A stretch of DNA of 64,000 nucleotides from Algoriphagus aquimarinus (GCF_007997215.1 NZ_VORW01000001.1:868001-932000); one strand, 5' to 3'; counted from the stretch's first letter, positions 44,627-54,954 are shown. Numbers and translations are program-made. Notes: generated by a model from the sequence alone, not told the origin.

Positions 44627-47206
44627 ATGATTTCAATAAAACGATTCTCTTATTTTTTTGTAATTCTAGCCTTCTTTGGATTGGCTATTCCTCAGACTTT
44701 CGCACAGGAAACCACCGACTTGACTCAAATCAATGTGGACGAAATGAGTGACAGCCAAGTCCAGGAATTGCTAAAAAGGGCCTCTGATGCCGGGCTTTCT
44801 TCGGAAGAATTCCTGCAGATGGCTCAACTACGTGGCATGCCATCCTCAGAGGTGGTCAAGCTAAAAAATCGAATTCAGGATTTAGACACGACGAGTTCTA
44901 GTCGCAAGACGAATGCATCAAAACGCGACCCGCGCCAACAAGTAGATTTTGACCAAATTACCCAAGGAATTTATCAGCCTCAAGAAGATTTGGGGACGAC
45001 TTCATCTGGGAATAACATTTTCGGTCAGTCTCTTTTCTATCAGCAAAGCAGAAAACTCAGCTTCGAACCTAGCCTCAATCAGGCTACTCCGAAGACTTAT
45101 ATTTTAGGCCCAGGAGATGTAGTCTATGTAGATATTTATGGTCAGTCAGAGCAGTATTATGAAGCGACTGTCAACCCGGATGGTTTTGTTATTTTAGACA
45201 ATATTGGGCCTGTTTCAGTTTCGGGCAAATCTATAGAAGAAGCTACCGGTATTATCAAAAATCGGGTTTCTCGATACTATCCAGGGCTTACAGGAAGTAA
45301 TCCCAACACTTTTCTACAGGTTACTTTGGGGAATGTGAGAACGATAAAAGTGAATATTTTGGGTGAGGTTCGATTGCCGGGAACATTTACCTTGAGTGCT
45401 TTTTCCACTGTTTTCAACGCGCTATATGCTGCGGGTGGACCGAGTGAAAATGGCTCCATGAGAAAGATAAAATTGATCAGGAACAATAAGCTAATCGCTG
45501 AAATAGATGTGTATGATTTGCTGATCAAAGGAACAGCCGATCTAGATCGGCAGCTTCAGGATCAGGACGTGATTTTGGTGCCTCCCTTCCTTTCTCATGT
45601 AAAAGTAAAAGGAGAAGTGAAGCGCCCTATGACCTTTGAAGTGGGCGATGATGATAATTTTTCTGACCTTTTGCAATATGCTGGAGGCTTTACAGATGAA
45701 GCATTCAAGGACCGTGTGGCTATCTCCAGAATCACTGGAAATCAGCGATCGGTGTCTGATGTGTACCAAAATCAATTCGACATGTTCATCCTGAAAGGTG
45801 GGGATGAGATTACTGTTCAGAGGATTTTAGATCGTTATTCCAATCGCGTGCAAATCAAAGGAGCTGTGTACCGTGAAGGGACATTTGCTTTGACCGAAGG
45901 TCTCACGCTATCCCAATTGGTGAAAAATGCGGAGGGCTTGCGCGGTGACGCATACACAGCGCAAGCGAGTGTGTTGAGAACGAAGGCAGATCTGAGTACA
46001 GAGATGATTCAGGTGAACCTCAAAGGGATCTTAGATGGGACAGTTACTGATGTTCCACTTCAGCGAGAAGATGTAGTGAGAATCGCCAGTATTTATGACA
46101 TTCGAAACGAGCAATATGTGCAGGTTCTCGGGGAAGTGAAGAGACCGGGAGTTTATCCTTATTCGGAATCTATGAAGGTGGAAGAACTCATCGTCATGGC
46201 TGGAGGTTTTCAGGAATCTGCCAATTCACAAGACATAGAAATTGCCCGAAGACTGGAAGATTCTGATTTGGGTACCTTATCCGACATCATTCCGGCTCAT
46301 GTCAATCCAGATTTAGGTTTTAATCCGAATTCTACTTCTCTGATGCCTTTTGATCAGGTCATCGTGAGGAAGCGGGCCAATTTTACCATGCAGAAATTAA
46401 GCGCGGTGGAGGGTCAGGTGAATTCACCAGGCATTTTTGCTATTCAAAGCAGTGGAGAGCGAATCTCCGATTTGGTAAGACGTGCCGGAGGTTTGAATCA
46501 ATTTGCATACGCTAAAGGCGCTACTTTAATCCGTCGAACAGAGTTTTTCAATACAGAATCCGAACAGATCCGTCGTCAGAGAAACCTGGAAGGTCTCAGA
46601 ATGAGATTGGCTGAAGATCCAAGTAACTCAGAGGCACAAGAAGAATTGATGCAGCGATTATTCAAAGATCTTCCAACAAGTGAATCTCCTGCAGATAATC
46701 AACTAGCTATAACCAAAAGAGAATCTTTAGACCAGATAGCCGCAGAAACCCCAGGATTTGCAGTGAAACTGAAGGAAACTGAAGCAGTAGCAATAGATCT
46801 GGAAAAAATCATCCAAAATCCTGGATCAGAGAATGACTTGCTTTTGGAGGAAGGTGATATTCTTTCTGTACCGAAATTGCTTCAGACAGTCAGAATGCGT
46901 GGTGATGTAGTCTATCCTACCACCTTGAGACACGAGTCTAATAGAAGCTTGAAACACTACATCAATGGAGCTGGAGGTTTTGAGCGCCGTGCGAACCGCA
47001 AGCAAACCTATGTGGTCTATGCAAATGGTGCCGTAAAGAGAACAAAGGGATTTTTTGGAATCCGGAATTATCCACCAGTAGAGCCAGGAGCGGAAGTAAT
47101 AGTGCCTACCAAAGGGCCTAGAGTACCATTGAGATTGGGTGAAGTAGTGGGCATAACTACTGGTCTGGCCACTCTTGGATTAGTCATTTCACAAATCAAC
47201 TGGTAA
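44627..47206 (+). CDS. Polysaccharide export outer-membrane protein (Wza-like, SLBB repeats)
   Basis: The 859-aa protein has a signal peptide (about 1-26, ending FAQ), a low-complexity N-terminal region, a Poly_export domain (~150-240, YILGPGDVVYVDIYGQSEQYYEATVNPDG) and about five or six SLBB domains (VNILGEVRLPGTF, VKVKGEVKRPMTF, VQIKGAVYREGTF, VQVLGEVKRPGVY, SAVEGQVNSPGIF, VRMRGDVVYPTTL). A C-terminal hydrophobic stretch (GITTGLATLGLVISQI) follows. It should form the periplasm-spanning/outer-membrane channel for capsule or exopolysaccharide export. It overlaps the Wzz gene by 1 bp. Length is typical for multi-SLBB Bacteroidota members. Confidence 0.92.
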   Translation: MISIKRFSYFFVILAFFGLAIPQTFAQETTDLTQINVDEMSDSQVQELLKRASDAGLSSEEFLQMAQLRGMPSSEVVKLKNRIQDLDTTSSSRKTNASKRDPRQQVDFDQITQGIYQPQEDLGTTSSGNNIFGQSLFYQQSRKLSFEPSLNQATPKTYILGPGDVVYVDIYGQSEQYYEATVNPDGFVILDNIGPVSVSGKSIEEATGIIKNRVSRYYPGLTGSNPNTFLQVTLGNVRTIKVNILGEVRLPGTFTLSAFSTVFNALYAAGGPSENGSMRKIKLIRNNKLIAEIDVYDLLIKGTADLDRQLQDQDVILVPPFLSHVKVKGEVKRPMTFEVGDDDNFSDLLQYAGGFTDEAFKDRVAISRITGNQRSVSDVYQNQFDMFILKGGDEITVQRILDRYSNRVQIKGAVYREGTFALTEGLTLSQLVKNAEGLRGDAYTAQASVLRTKADLSTEMIQVNLKGILDGTVTDVPLQREDVVRIASIYDIRNEQYVQVLGEVKRPGVYPYSESMKVEELIVMAGGFQESANSQDIEIARRLEDSDLGTLSDIIPAHVNPDLGFNPNSTSLMPFDQVIVRKRANFTMQKLSAVEGQVNSPGIFAIQSSGERISDLVRRAGGLNQFAYAKGATLIRRTEFFNTESEQIRRQRNLEGLRMRLAEDPSNSEAQEELMQRLFKDLPTSESPADNQLAITKRESLDQIAAETPGFAVKLKETEAVAIDLEKIIQNPGSENDLLLEEGDILSVPKLLQTVRMRGDVVYPTTLRHESNRSLKHYINGAGGFERRANRKQTYVVYANGAVKRTKGFFGIRNYPPVEPGAEVIVPTKGPRVPLRLGEVVGITTGLATLGLVISQINW

Positions 47207-48273
47207 TGGCGGGATCACAACACTTTTCTGATAATCAGTTTACGCTCAAGGAAGTCTTCCAAAACATCAGTGAATGGATTGCTTTTTTTCTTTCTAAATG
47301 GAAAACCCTGGTTCTTTCAGGGATAATAGGAATTGCATTAGGCGCGTTAGTTTCCATATTCAAAAAACCTGTTTTTCATGCTGAGACTTCTTTTGTCCTA
47401 GAAGAAGGTGATGCAGGTGGCATGGGCCAGATGTCAGGCCTTGCATCGCTTGTGGGAGTGAATTTAGGTTCACTTGGGAGTACGAGTGGTTTATTTCAAG
47501 GAGATAATATCATGGAGCTGTATCGCTCTGACAGGATGCTTGACGAGACTTTGCTGAGTAAGTTTGATGACAATGAATTGCTGATTGATCGCTTTGTTAC
47601 TTTTGAGGAGTTGGATAAAAAGTGGGCTTCCAGAGTGGATATCCCTTCCATGGATTTCTCTGTTCCTAGGGTGCAATTCACAGTTTCTCAGGATTCTGTT
47701 GTGAAAGAAGTAGCAAAATTAATCCGGGAAAATCAGCTCAGCGTAGCTAAGCCAGATCGAAAGCTTAGTATTATTCAGGTTTCTATTTCTTCCAAAGACG
47801 AGGGGTACGCGAAAGTATTCAACGAGCGTTTGGTACAAAATGTAAACACGTTTTACCTAGAAACTAAAACCAAGAAAAGCGGTGAAAATCTAGGTATACT
47901 GCAATCTCAGGCAGACTCAGTGAGAAAAATCCTGGATGAAAGTATTGGTGCCTATGCGATGGCGACAGATCGGGTTCCAAATGCTAACCCGCTGCTTTCT
48001 ACAGCCACCATAGAGACCAAAAAACGACAGATCGATGTGCAGGCGACGGGTGCTGTGTATGAGGAAATCGTAAAGAACCTCGAAATAGCCAAAGTCAATC
48101 ATCGCAATAATTCACCTCTGATTCAGATTATAGATTCACCTAGATTTCCTTTGGAGCGATCTGAGGTTCGCTTGGTCAAGGGAATGGTGTTGGGCTGTAT
48201 CATCGTCGGTTTATTGACACTTTTTGTATTCTACTTCCGCCGATTGTACCAGAAACACGTGCAGGAAAGCTAA
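47206..48273 (+). CDS. Chain-length determinant (Wzz) family protein
   Basis: The 355-aa inner-membrane protein has one N-terminal transmembrane helix (~33-50, TLVLSGIIGIALGALVSIF), a large periplasmic helical domain with a Gly/Leu-rich stretch (GLASLVGVNLGSLG) and a C-terminal helix (~328-345, GMVLGCIIVGLLTLFVFYF). This is the usual Wzz topology. Wzz proteins control polymer length together with Wzy. No tyrosine kinase domain is fused, and no separate kinase gene is nearby. It starts at the last base of the export gene and lies 13 bp before the flippase gene. Confidence 0.9.
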   Translation: MAGSQHFSDNQFTLKEVFQNISEWIAFFLSKWKTLVLSGIIGIALGALVSIFKKPVFHAETSFVLEEGDAGGMGQMSGLASLVGVNLGSLGSTSGLFQGDNIMELYRSDRMLDETLLSKFDDNELLIDRFVTFEELDKKWASRVDIPSMDFSVPRVQFTVSQDSVVKEVAKLIRENQLSVAKPDRKLSIIQVSISSKDEGYAKVFNERLVQNVNTFYLETKTKKSGENLGILQSQADSVRKILDESIGAYAMATDRVPNANPLLSTATIETKKRQIDVQATGAVYEEIVKNLEIAKVNHRNNSPLIQIIDSPRFPLERSEVRLVKGMVLGCIIVGLLTLFVFYFRRLYQKHVQES

Positions 48274-48286
48274 CTCATAAGCTGCC

Positions 48287-49576
48287 ATGCTAGAAAAACT
48301 CGGTCTTCTTCCCTTCGGAACTTTCATAAGGAATAAATCTATCCAGAATTTCCTCTTTCTGGCGATCATTCAGTCTTCCAATGTGCTGATTACAATCATA
48401 TCCATGCCGCTGTTGATTCAGGGGATAGGAGTGGATCAGTTCGGTTTGGTAAATCTCTCCCTTTCGGTAATCGTCCTGCTAAATATCCTGGTGGGATTTG
48501 GATACAATCTCAGTGCGCCAAGGGAGGTAGCTATCAACCAACAAAATAAGCTGGCACTATCACACATAGTGTCTAATATATTTTCGGCTAAGATCCTATT
48601 GGCAGCAATTGCCAGCCTTGTTATAATCATTGGAGTTTTCGGATTTAATCTCTTTCAGGAATATCAGATCATCTTGGTGTTTTCACTGATGCTCTTGTTT
48701 TCGGAAGCCACACTCCCTCTTTGGTTTTTCCAGGGTATGGAGAAAATGAAGCTGGTGAGCATCGCTAACATCTTTTCCAAACTGCTCTTTTTGATGGGAA
48801 TTGTACTGTTTATCCACAATCCTGAACAAAGTAAGTGGGTCAATTTCCTCATGGGATTCTTTGGGATGGGGGTCAACCTTTTCCTTCTGGTATATATTCG
48901 AACCTTTTTGGGAATCAAGTTTTATCGACCTGAGTTTTTGGCGATTTGGAAAAGCTTGAAAGAAAACGGTTTGTTTTTCTTTAGTAATCTTGCCAGCCAT
49001 ATATCTATTAATGGTGGATTAATTATTCTAAGTTTCTTCTCCAATGCTGAGATATTGGGGATGTATAGTCTAGCAGAGCGTGTAATGATGGTTTTGAGGA
49101 TATTTCCTCCCATGGTGGTACAGGCTATTTATCCCAATTGCTCAAAGTTGTTTAAAAAGGATAGAATACTTTTTTTTAAATTTTTACGGAGAGTGTATGT
49201 GTATATGCTAATTATGGGCTTTTTCTTAACACTCACTACCTACTTTTTAGCACCATGGATAATAAGTATTTTATCTAAAAGGGATTTGCAAGAATCAGTT
49301 CTTTTTTTGCGGGTATTATCATTTGTGCCGTTTTTGGCTTGCTTGAACGCGGCAAATGTGACACTTATGCTTGTCGCAGATTTAAAAGATCTCTTGTTCA
49401 AAGCTTCATGGATGATGTCGGCTTATATGATAGCTATAGGGACATTATTGACTTTTCTCTTGGGTCCAGTCGGGATTTCAATTTCCGTTTTAACAACTGA
49501 AGTTGCTGTTTTTTGCATTTGTTTAGTTTTGTTATACAGAAACAACCGTGAGCTATTCTATGAGTTTTATTCCTGA
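48287..49576 (+). CDS. Wzx-like polysaccharide flippase
   Basis: The 429-aa protein consists almost entirely of hydrophobic helices (about 12), starting with the typical 'RNKSIQNFLFLAIIQSSNVLITIISMPLLIQGIGVDQFGLVNL' layout of the MATE/MOP-type polysaccharide exporters (RfbX/Wzx). It is expected to flip undecaprenyl-diphosphate-linked repeat units across the inner membrane. It lies between Wzz and a GT2 gene, and its end overlaps the next gene, consistent with one operon. Confidence 0.88.
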   Translation: MLEKLGLLPFGTFIRNKSIQNFLFLAIIQSSNVLITIISMPLLIQGIGVDQFGLVNLSLSVIVLLNILVGFGYNLSAPREVAINQQNKLALSHIVSNIFSAKILLAAIASLVIIIGVFGFNLFQEYQIILVFSLMLLFSEATLPLWFFQGMEKMKLVSIANIFSKLLFLMGIVLFIHNPEQSKWVNFLMGFFGMGVNLFLLVYIRTFLGIKFYRPEFLAIWKSLKENGLFFFSNLASHISINGGLIILSFFSNAEILGMYSLAERVMMVLRIFPPMVVQAIYPNCSKLFKKDRILFFKFLRRVYVYMLIMGFFLTLTTYFLAPWIISILSKRDLQESVLFLRVLSFVPFLACLNAANVTLMLVADLKDLLFKASWMMSAYMIAIGTLLTFLLGPVGISISVLTTEVAVFCICLVLLYRNNRELFYEFYS

Positions 49577-50495
49577 TATTTCTGTTGCTATTATATTGAT
49601 CAATTGGAACGGATATTCTTTTTCAGCTGCTTGTTTGGATTCTTTGAGAAAAGTTGATTATCCTCATTTTCGGATAATTCTTGTAGATAATGCATCTGAA
49701 AACAAAGAAGGAGAAAGGTTAAAGGAGAATTTTCCTGAGATTGATTTGATTGAAAACTTGGATAATCTTGGCTTTGCGGCCGGTAATAATGTAGGCATTC
49801 AAAAGGCTCTGGAGGAAAACTTTTCCCACATTATGCTTCTAAATAACGATACGGAAGTGGAGTCGGATTTTCTGGGAAAAATGCTTGAAGGCTTTTCAAA
49901 TATTTCAGGCCTTGGGGTTGTCCAGCCACTAATTTGCTTTTTGCATGCTAAAGACCAAGTCTGGAGTGCTGGTGGAAAATGGAATTCAATACTAGGTAGA
50001 GCAATCACTTTAGGAGATCGTAGAAATAGGTTAGAATACAATGCCCAAAGTCAAGCGCTCGATTGGGCTACTGGTTGCTGTATGCTGATATCCAGAGAAG
50101 CATTGCTTGAAGCAGGTATGCTGAACGAGCAGTACTTTGCGTATTTCGAAGATGTAGAATGGTCACTGAGATTTCGGGAAAAAGGCTATGCTATTAGATT
50201 GGCTGCTGATGCAGTAATCTATCATGAAGCAGGAGCATCTTCCAAGAAGAAACATGCAGAAGGAACCTTAAGCCCGCGAGTTTTTTATTACCATGTACGT
50301 AATCAGTTTTACATACTTCGTTCGCAAGTGACTGGGATTTTAGCTCCCTTTGCCTATGGATATCATATTATCCGATTTACAGGTTGGATAGTGTATTTTT
50401 GCCTAAGAGGAAGATTCCAAAAGCTTAGATCTGTTTCCAAAGGCATTAGAGAAGGTCTTTTTGATCCATTACAAAAAGCTCCGATATGGCCTTAG
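49560..50495 (+). CDS. Glycosyltransferase family 2 (GT-A fold, rhamnosyltransferase-like)
   Basis: The protein of about 311 aa is a GT2 enzyme. The N-terminal VAIILINWNGYSF strand, VDNASEN, the LDNLGFAAGNNVGI segment and the DxD-like MLLNNDTEVES metal motif are visible, followed by the acceptor-side motif FAYFEDVEWSLRFREKGY (ED base). The C-terminal part holds membrane-associated helices. ATG 49560 is chosen; a GTG at 49548 in the same frame would add four residues. It overlaps the flippase gene at one end and the polymerase gene at the other. It probably adds a sugar to the repeat unit. Confidence 0.88.
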   Translation: MSFIPDISVAIILINWNGYSFSAACLDSLRKVDYPHFRIILVDNASENKEGERLKENFPEIDLIENLDNLGFAAGNNVGIQKALEENFSHIMLLNNDTEVESDFLGKMLEGFSNISGLGVVQPLICFLHAKDQVWSAGGKWNSILGRAITLGDRRNRLEYNAQSQALDWATGCCMLISREALLEAGMLNEQYFAYFEDVEWSLRFREKGYAIRLAADAVIYHEAGASSKKKHAEGTLSPRVFYYHVRNQFYILRSQVTGILAPFAYGYHIIRFTGWIVYFCLRGRFQKLRSVSKGIREGLFDPLQKAPIWP

Positions 50496-51901
50496 TCATT
50501 TTCATATTTCTAGCATTAGCAATAGCTGCGGGTTTCCTCTGGACAGTACAAGTGATGGTTTTCAAAGGTAAATGGAGCTATTTCATTTATTTCTTAGCGT
50601 TATTTTTGCCCTTTTACATCACTACACTTAGCATTGTCTATTTAGCCACTGGCTCAACTGCGCTGCTTAGTGTTTTTCAGGTGTTAAAAGAACTGACCGT
50701 TCTTATTGCAGTAGCAGTTTTCATAATTTATCAGCGTAGGATATTCGATTATCCCCTTCGCTTACAATCCACGGATTGGTTGATGATGGGCTTCTTAGGA
50801 TTGGCGGCTTTGTATCTTTTTTTGCCGCTGGGACAATCTTCCTTCTTGAACAAGGCCCTGTATTTCAAAAGCATGTTGATACCTGGCTTGGTGTATTTTC
50901 TGGGGAGAAATACCACATTCGATGCTACCGAAATCAAGCGGATCTTTCAGATTATTTTCGCGATAGCAATTGCCGCCTTCTTAGTGAATGTGTTAGAAAG
51001 CTTTGTTTTGGGGGCTCATTTGCAACAGTTCACAGGATATGCTTTATACAATCAGGTGATCAACGACATAGATAGAACTGGTAATTTTGGGCTGACATGG
51101 ACATTCGAAACGCCTGCTGTGACGAAACGCCTAGCTAGTTTTTTCTCCGATCCTTTAGAGATGGCTAGTTCGGTTTTGATGGGTTTTTCAGCTGGGTTAA
51201 TCTGGTTTCTCACTAGCAAAAAAGAAGCTAATTGGCTGTATTTGATAGTCATGGTCTGCTCGTTAGGGAGCTTAATCTTTTCAGCCTCTAGAGCTGCATT
51301 CGTTGCATTTTTCGTAATGATATTCTTTTTAGCACTTGTATTCGGCTTGTACAAATTGATCGCAGCAGGCTTTTTAAGTTTATTGGCTTTTGTGGTGTTT
51401 GTGCTATTCTTTGCAAGTGATGATTTTTATTTCTTTGTGCTGGACACCCTTACTTTTGAAAGTACGTCTAGTGTCGGCCATGTGGTAGAATGGGTGTTAG
51501 CTCTAGATTCTATGGTTGGAAATCCTTTTGGAATCGGCTTGGCTATGAGTGGGAATTCCGGAAGCGTATCTGAAGAACTTCGGGTAGGTGGTGAAAATCA
51601 GTTTCTTATTTATGGAGTACAACTCGGCTGGCTTGGCATGATTTTGTATATTCTAACACTGGCTTCTGGTGTGATTTTAAGTTTGAGAGTATTTTATCGC
51701 ACCAAAAATCTGATGGCAGCTCGAATAGCTTTTGTAGCTGCTGCCGTGAAAGTCGGGTTACTACTGCCACTTTTCACTGCCAATGCTGAAATGTACACCT
51801 ATGTTGCCTGGCTTACCTGGTGGATGGTGGGCTATTCTGTAAATGAGTATAGTAGAATTTACCGATTACAAAGTGGCAATTTAGTATCTGATAATTTTTA
51901 A
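50486..51901 (+). CDS. Wzy-like polymerase / O-antigen ligase family membrane protein
   Basis: The 471-aa protein has about 10-12 hydrophobic helices and one longer periplasmic loop (around residues 335-375, GIGLAMSGNSGSVSEELRVGGENQF). This fits O-antigen polymerase/ligase proteins, which join repeat units in the periplasm. Sequence conservation in this family is low, so the call rests on topology, the loop and the position between GT2 and methyltransferase genes in a Wzx/Wzy-type locus. It overlaps the GT2 gene by 10 bp. Confidence 0.8.
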   Translation: MALVIFIFLALAIAAGFLWTVQVMVFKGKWSYFIYFLALFLPFYITTLSIVYLATGSTALLSVFQVLKELTVLIAVAVFIIYQRRIFDYPLRLQSTDWLMMGFLGLAALYLFLPLGQSSFLNKALYFKSMLIPGLVYFLGRNTTFDATEIKRIFQIIFAIAIAAFLVNVLESFVLGAHLQQFTGYALYNQVINDIDRTGNFGLTWTFETPAVTKRLASFFSDPLEMASSVLMGFSAGLIWFLTSKKEANWLYLIVMVCSLGSLIFSASRAAFVAFFVMIFFLALVFGLYKLIAAGFLSLLAFVVFVLFFASDDFYFFVLDTLTFESTSSVGHVVEWVLALDSMVGNPFGIGLAMSGNSGSVSEELRVGGENQFLIYGVQLGWLGMILYILTLASGVILSLRVFYRTKNLMAARIAFVAAAVKVGLLLPLFTANAEMYTYVAWLTWWMVGYSVNEYSRIYRLQSGNLVSDNF

Positions 51902-51946
51902 GTTATACTTTTGTATTCCCTAAAAAACCCTGTTTTAAAAAAACTG

Positions 51947-52852
51947 ATGAGAGAATGCGAAGTTTGTGGAGCTACCGATTATTCCGTCATAATGGCCAAG
52001 GAGCGGATGTTTGGACTGGGCGGCAGCTTTGAGTATAAAGAATGTAATTCATGCAAGGGCTTGTTTTTGCTTGATATTCCAATGGATCTTGGGAGCTATT
52101 ACCCCCCTAATTACTATTCATTTAAAGAATACTTGGCGAGTAATCCACTTTCTAAGATTTTAAAAAAACTTCGGTATAAGGCATTTAAATCGAGGGTTTC
52201 TCTTCGGCCTCCTAGTTACTTTGATTGGTTAGATCATTTGAATGTAAATGAGAAAAGTAGAATTGCAGATATTGGTTGTGGTAATGGTCAGCTTTTAGCA
52301 GAATTGTCTTATTGTGGATTCAAGTCATTGGAGGGGTACGATCCTTTTTTACATGAATCCCAAGAATTTGATGGTTTTTCACTTAAGAAGATAGATTTTT
52401 TTGACATTGAGGATAAGTATGATCTAGTGATGTTTCATCATTCATTTGAGCACATACCCGATCCGGTTCGATGCTTTGAGAAGCTGGTAGAAATATTAAA
52501 TCCTAGGGGTGAGGCGCTGATTAGGGTCCCTGTTACGGATGGAAAAGTCTGGAAAGAAGAGAGAGAATATTGGTTTCAGCTTGATGCACCTAGACATCTA
52601 TTTATACCTAATACCAAATCAATGAAAGTTTTGGCTGATAGGTTTGACCTAGAGCTTTTTAATATTTCGTTTGATAGTTTAGATAGCCAGTTTTGGGGTA
52701 CGGAGCTTTATAAGAGAGAGAAATCCTATATGGGAACTGATATCAGAAAAGAGTTTAGTAAAAATGAGTTATTAAAATTTAAAGAAAAGGCTGATCAGTA
52801 CAATGAATTGAACTGTGGCGATCAAGCTTGTTTTTATTTAAGAAAGAAGTAA
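51947..52852 (+). CDS. Class I SAM-dependent methyltransferase with N-terminal Cys-rich zinc-ribbon-like segment
   Basis: The protein of about 301 aa starts ECEVCGATDYS and has a second Cys pair CNSCKG, a small metal-binding-like segment found in sugar or lipid methyltransferases of surface polysaccharide loci. SAM motif I is IADIGCGNGQL, followed by motifs around FHHSFEHIPDP and GEALIRVPV. I choose ATG 51947 because it places the Cys motif at the N-terminus as in relatives; a TTG at 51911 would add 12 residues. It probably methylates a sugar of the repeat unit or is a chain terminator, which is not proven. Confidence 0.82.
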   Translation: MRECEVCGATDYSVIMAKERMFGLGGSFEYKECNSCKGLFLLDIPMDLGSYYPPNYYSFKEYLASNPLSKILKKLRYKAFKSRVSLRPPSYFDWLDHLNVNEKSRIADIGCGNGQLLAELSYCGFKSLEGYDPFLHESQEFDGFSLKKIDFFDIEDKYDLVMFHHSFEHIPDPVRCFEKLVEILNPRGEALIRVPVTDGKVWKEEREYWFQLDAPRHLFIPNTKSMKVLADRFDLELFNISFDSLDSQFWGTELYKREKSYMGTDIRKEFSKNELLKFKEKADQYNELNCGDQACFYLRKK

Positions 52853-52853
52853 A

Positions 52854-53672
52854 ATGGAATATTTCAGAGCGCTTGAAAACGATATTTACCAGAATTCAAA
52901 GGAAGGTTCAAATGACCGTGAGTATTTCGAGTTTCACAAAAACAGATTCAAAAGATTTGATCAGTTTTTAGATACATTAGATCACAGGATTTCATATAGT
53001 TCAGAGAAAATCAAAGTCCTTGAGATAGGGAGCCATTACCTGCATACTTCGATTCTTCTCGCAAATAGGTCCTTTGAGGTGGACGCTATGGATGTGGAGG
53101 AATTTTGGAAACTAGAGTTTGTAAAAGAAAGAGCGGAAAAATATGCCTTAAACTCAATTGTTGAAAATGATATTTCCAGACTTACATCTTTCAAAAACAT
53201 TCACGATAAATATGATCTGATCGTCTTCACAGAGATTTTGGAACATATTACGTTTAATCCTATCCAATTTTGGAAGCTTATTTATCAGGTTTTGAAACCT
53301 GGAGGTCTAATCTATATTTCCACGCCAAATGCTTTTGCTCTTCCCAGCTATGTAAGAGCTATTAAGAATGCTTTTGGTTTAAAATCAATAGGGATAACAG
53401 TGGATGATATTTTCTCCAAAGTAACTTATGGACATCACTGGAAGGAATATTCTGCCAAAGAAATTATAAAGTATTTTGAAGTCTTATCGCCTGACTTCGA
53501 AGTAGAGGTAAATCCGTATAATTACAAATCGTACGATTTAAAACCTCCTTACCTGATGTTTAAGCTACTTTCGAAACTAGGAAATATGACCAATATTTTT
53601 GCAGATGATTTGGAAGTGATAATCCATTTAAAACAGAAAAATAAGTGGGGAATGGAAGAGCCTAAGTATTAG
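52854..53672 (+). CDS. Class I SAM-dependent methyltransferase
   Basis: The 272-aa protein has a Rossmann-type core with motif I IKVLEIGSHYLHTS, an acidic strand end (VDAMDVEEFW) and the post-I motifs YDLIVFTEILEHI and LKPGGLIYISTPN. It starts 1 bp after the stop of the preceding methyltransferase, so both are translated together. The glycine-rich loop (EIGSHYLHTS) is less standard than usual. The acceptor is unknown; the position suggests modification of the polysaccharide. Confidence 0.82.
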   Translation: MEYFRALENDIYQNSKEGSNDREYFEFHKNRFKRFDQFLDTLDHRISYSSEKIKVLEIGSHYLHTSILLANRSFEVDAMDVEEFWKLEFVKERAEKYALNSIVENDISRLTSFKNIHDKYDLIVFTEILEHITFNPIQFWKLIYQVLKPGGLIYISTPNAFALPSYVRAIKNAFGLKSIGITVDDIFSKVTYGHHWKEYSAKEIIKYFEVLSPDFEVEVNPYNYKSYDLKPPYLMFKLLSKLGNMTNIFADDLEVIIHLKQKNKWGMEEPKY

Positions 53673-53808
53673 GTTAGGAAAAAGTAAGCATGCTTTTCGC
53701 TCAGGATTGCAATATGTGTATTACTGAGATAGGTTTAACTTTGAAAAAAAGCATTGGCTTAATTGTAGGAGGAATGATCAAGACTGTGAAAATCAATAAC
53801 GAGTGCGC

Positions 53809-54939
53809 ATGAATTCTAAATTGAAAGTTCTCCTCGATCTACAGTACCTCAATGTTGCCACCACCGGGATCAAGACGTATATGATGGAACTGGCGCAAGC
53901 TGCGGTAACTTATCCACATCCTGATATAGAGTGGGTTTTTTCGCATGATCTTGAAGAGCAAAGCGCAGATCAGACTTTTAAAGGAATTCAGTCTAAAATT
54001 CAGCGTCTCAATTATCACTTGGATTATTTCCGATGGAAGGAGTTTCAGCTTCCTGATTTGGTTAAGAAACATCAAGCCGATGTGTTGATTTGTCCTGACT
54101 TCGTTTCTCCCGTAGCTTCTTTATCCTGTCGTAGATTGACGGTGATTCATGATGCATTCTTCTGGCAAATGCCGCAGAATTATCCGGCCTGGTGGAGAAC
54201 CTATTTTCTGAGTTTGATCAGAAAGGGGTTGAAACAAAACACGGAGATCATCACTACCACCAATTATTCACGTGATGCTATTCTTACCCATTTGGGTGAT
54301 AAGTCTCCCATCTCTGTGATTTATCAAGTTCCTAAAAGCATGTCTGCTGAAGTTGATTCTTCTTTCATAGAGAAAATGGGAGCGGATAAACACCGATATT
54401 TTGTTCACATTGGCACTTTTGACAGACGTAAAAACTTGCCTTTGTTGGTTCGTGCCTTTGCTGCCTTTTTAGAAAAGACCAACTCTGATTTTAAAATGGT
54501 ACTAGCAGGTGGAGCTGGACAAAGTGCTCAGATGAATGACTTGCCTATTGTGGAAAAACTTATAACTGAGCTTAAATTAGAAGGTAAAGTACTGTTGCCA
54601 GGATATGTTAGTGATGCACAGGTTAGAGCCTTGTATGAAGGTGCTTTTGGGTATGTTTTTCCATCCGAAAATGAGGGTTTTGGAATTCCAATCGTAGAGG
54701 CTATGAGTTTTGGAGTTCCTGTGATTCATTCTGATCAGCCTGCGTTGGTGGAAGTTTCGGCTGGAGCTGGACTTGTTTCGAAAACTGGCGATACGCATGA
54801 TTTGGCAGAAAAAATGATACTTTTGACTTCTGAAAATGGCTTGAGAATGTCACTTATTGAAAGTGGCTTAGCACGAGCTCAGGACTTCTCCGCTAAGAAA
54901 TTCATAGCTGATTTTCAAAAATTAATCCTTTCAAAATAA
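53809..54939 (+). CDS. Glycosyltransferase family 4 (GT-B)
   Basis: The protein of about 376 aa has the GT4 pattern. The N-terminal domain includes VLLDLQYLNVATTGIKTYMMEL and TVIHDAFFW. The C-terminal donor-binding domain contains YFVHIGTFDRRKNLPLLVRAF, LLPGYVSDAQVRALYEGAFG and the EX7E motif region SENEGFGIPIVEAMSFG (EGFGIPIVE). ATG 53809 is taken as the start; a GTG at 53803 would add two residues. A 136-bp gap without recognisable gene precedes it, the largest gap in the locus, so a second promoter is possible here. Confidence 0.9.
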   Translation: MNSKLKVLLDLQYLNVATTGIKTYMMELAQAAVTYPHPDIEWVFSHDLEEQSADQTFKGIQSKIQRLNYHLDYFRWKEFQLPDLVKKHQADVLICPDFVSPVASLSCRRLTVIHDAFFWQMPQNYPAWWRTYFLSLIRKGLKQNTEIITTTNYSRDAILTHLGDKSPISVIYQVPKSMSAEVDSSFIEKMGADKHRYFVHIGTFDRRKNLPLLVRAFAAFLEKTNSDFKMVLAGGAGQSAQMNDLPIVEKLITELKLEGKVLLPGYVSDAQVRALYEGAFGYVFPSENEGFGIPIVEAMSFGVPVIHSDQPALVEVSAGAGLVSKTGDTHDLAEKMILLTSENGLRMSLIESGLARAQDFSAKKFIADFQKLILSK

Positions 54940-54954
54940 TCACCCAGAATTACA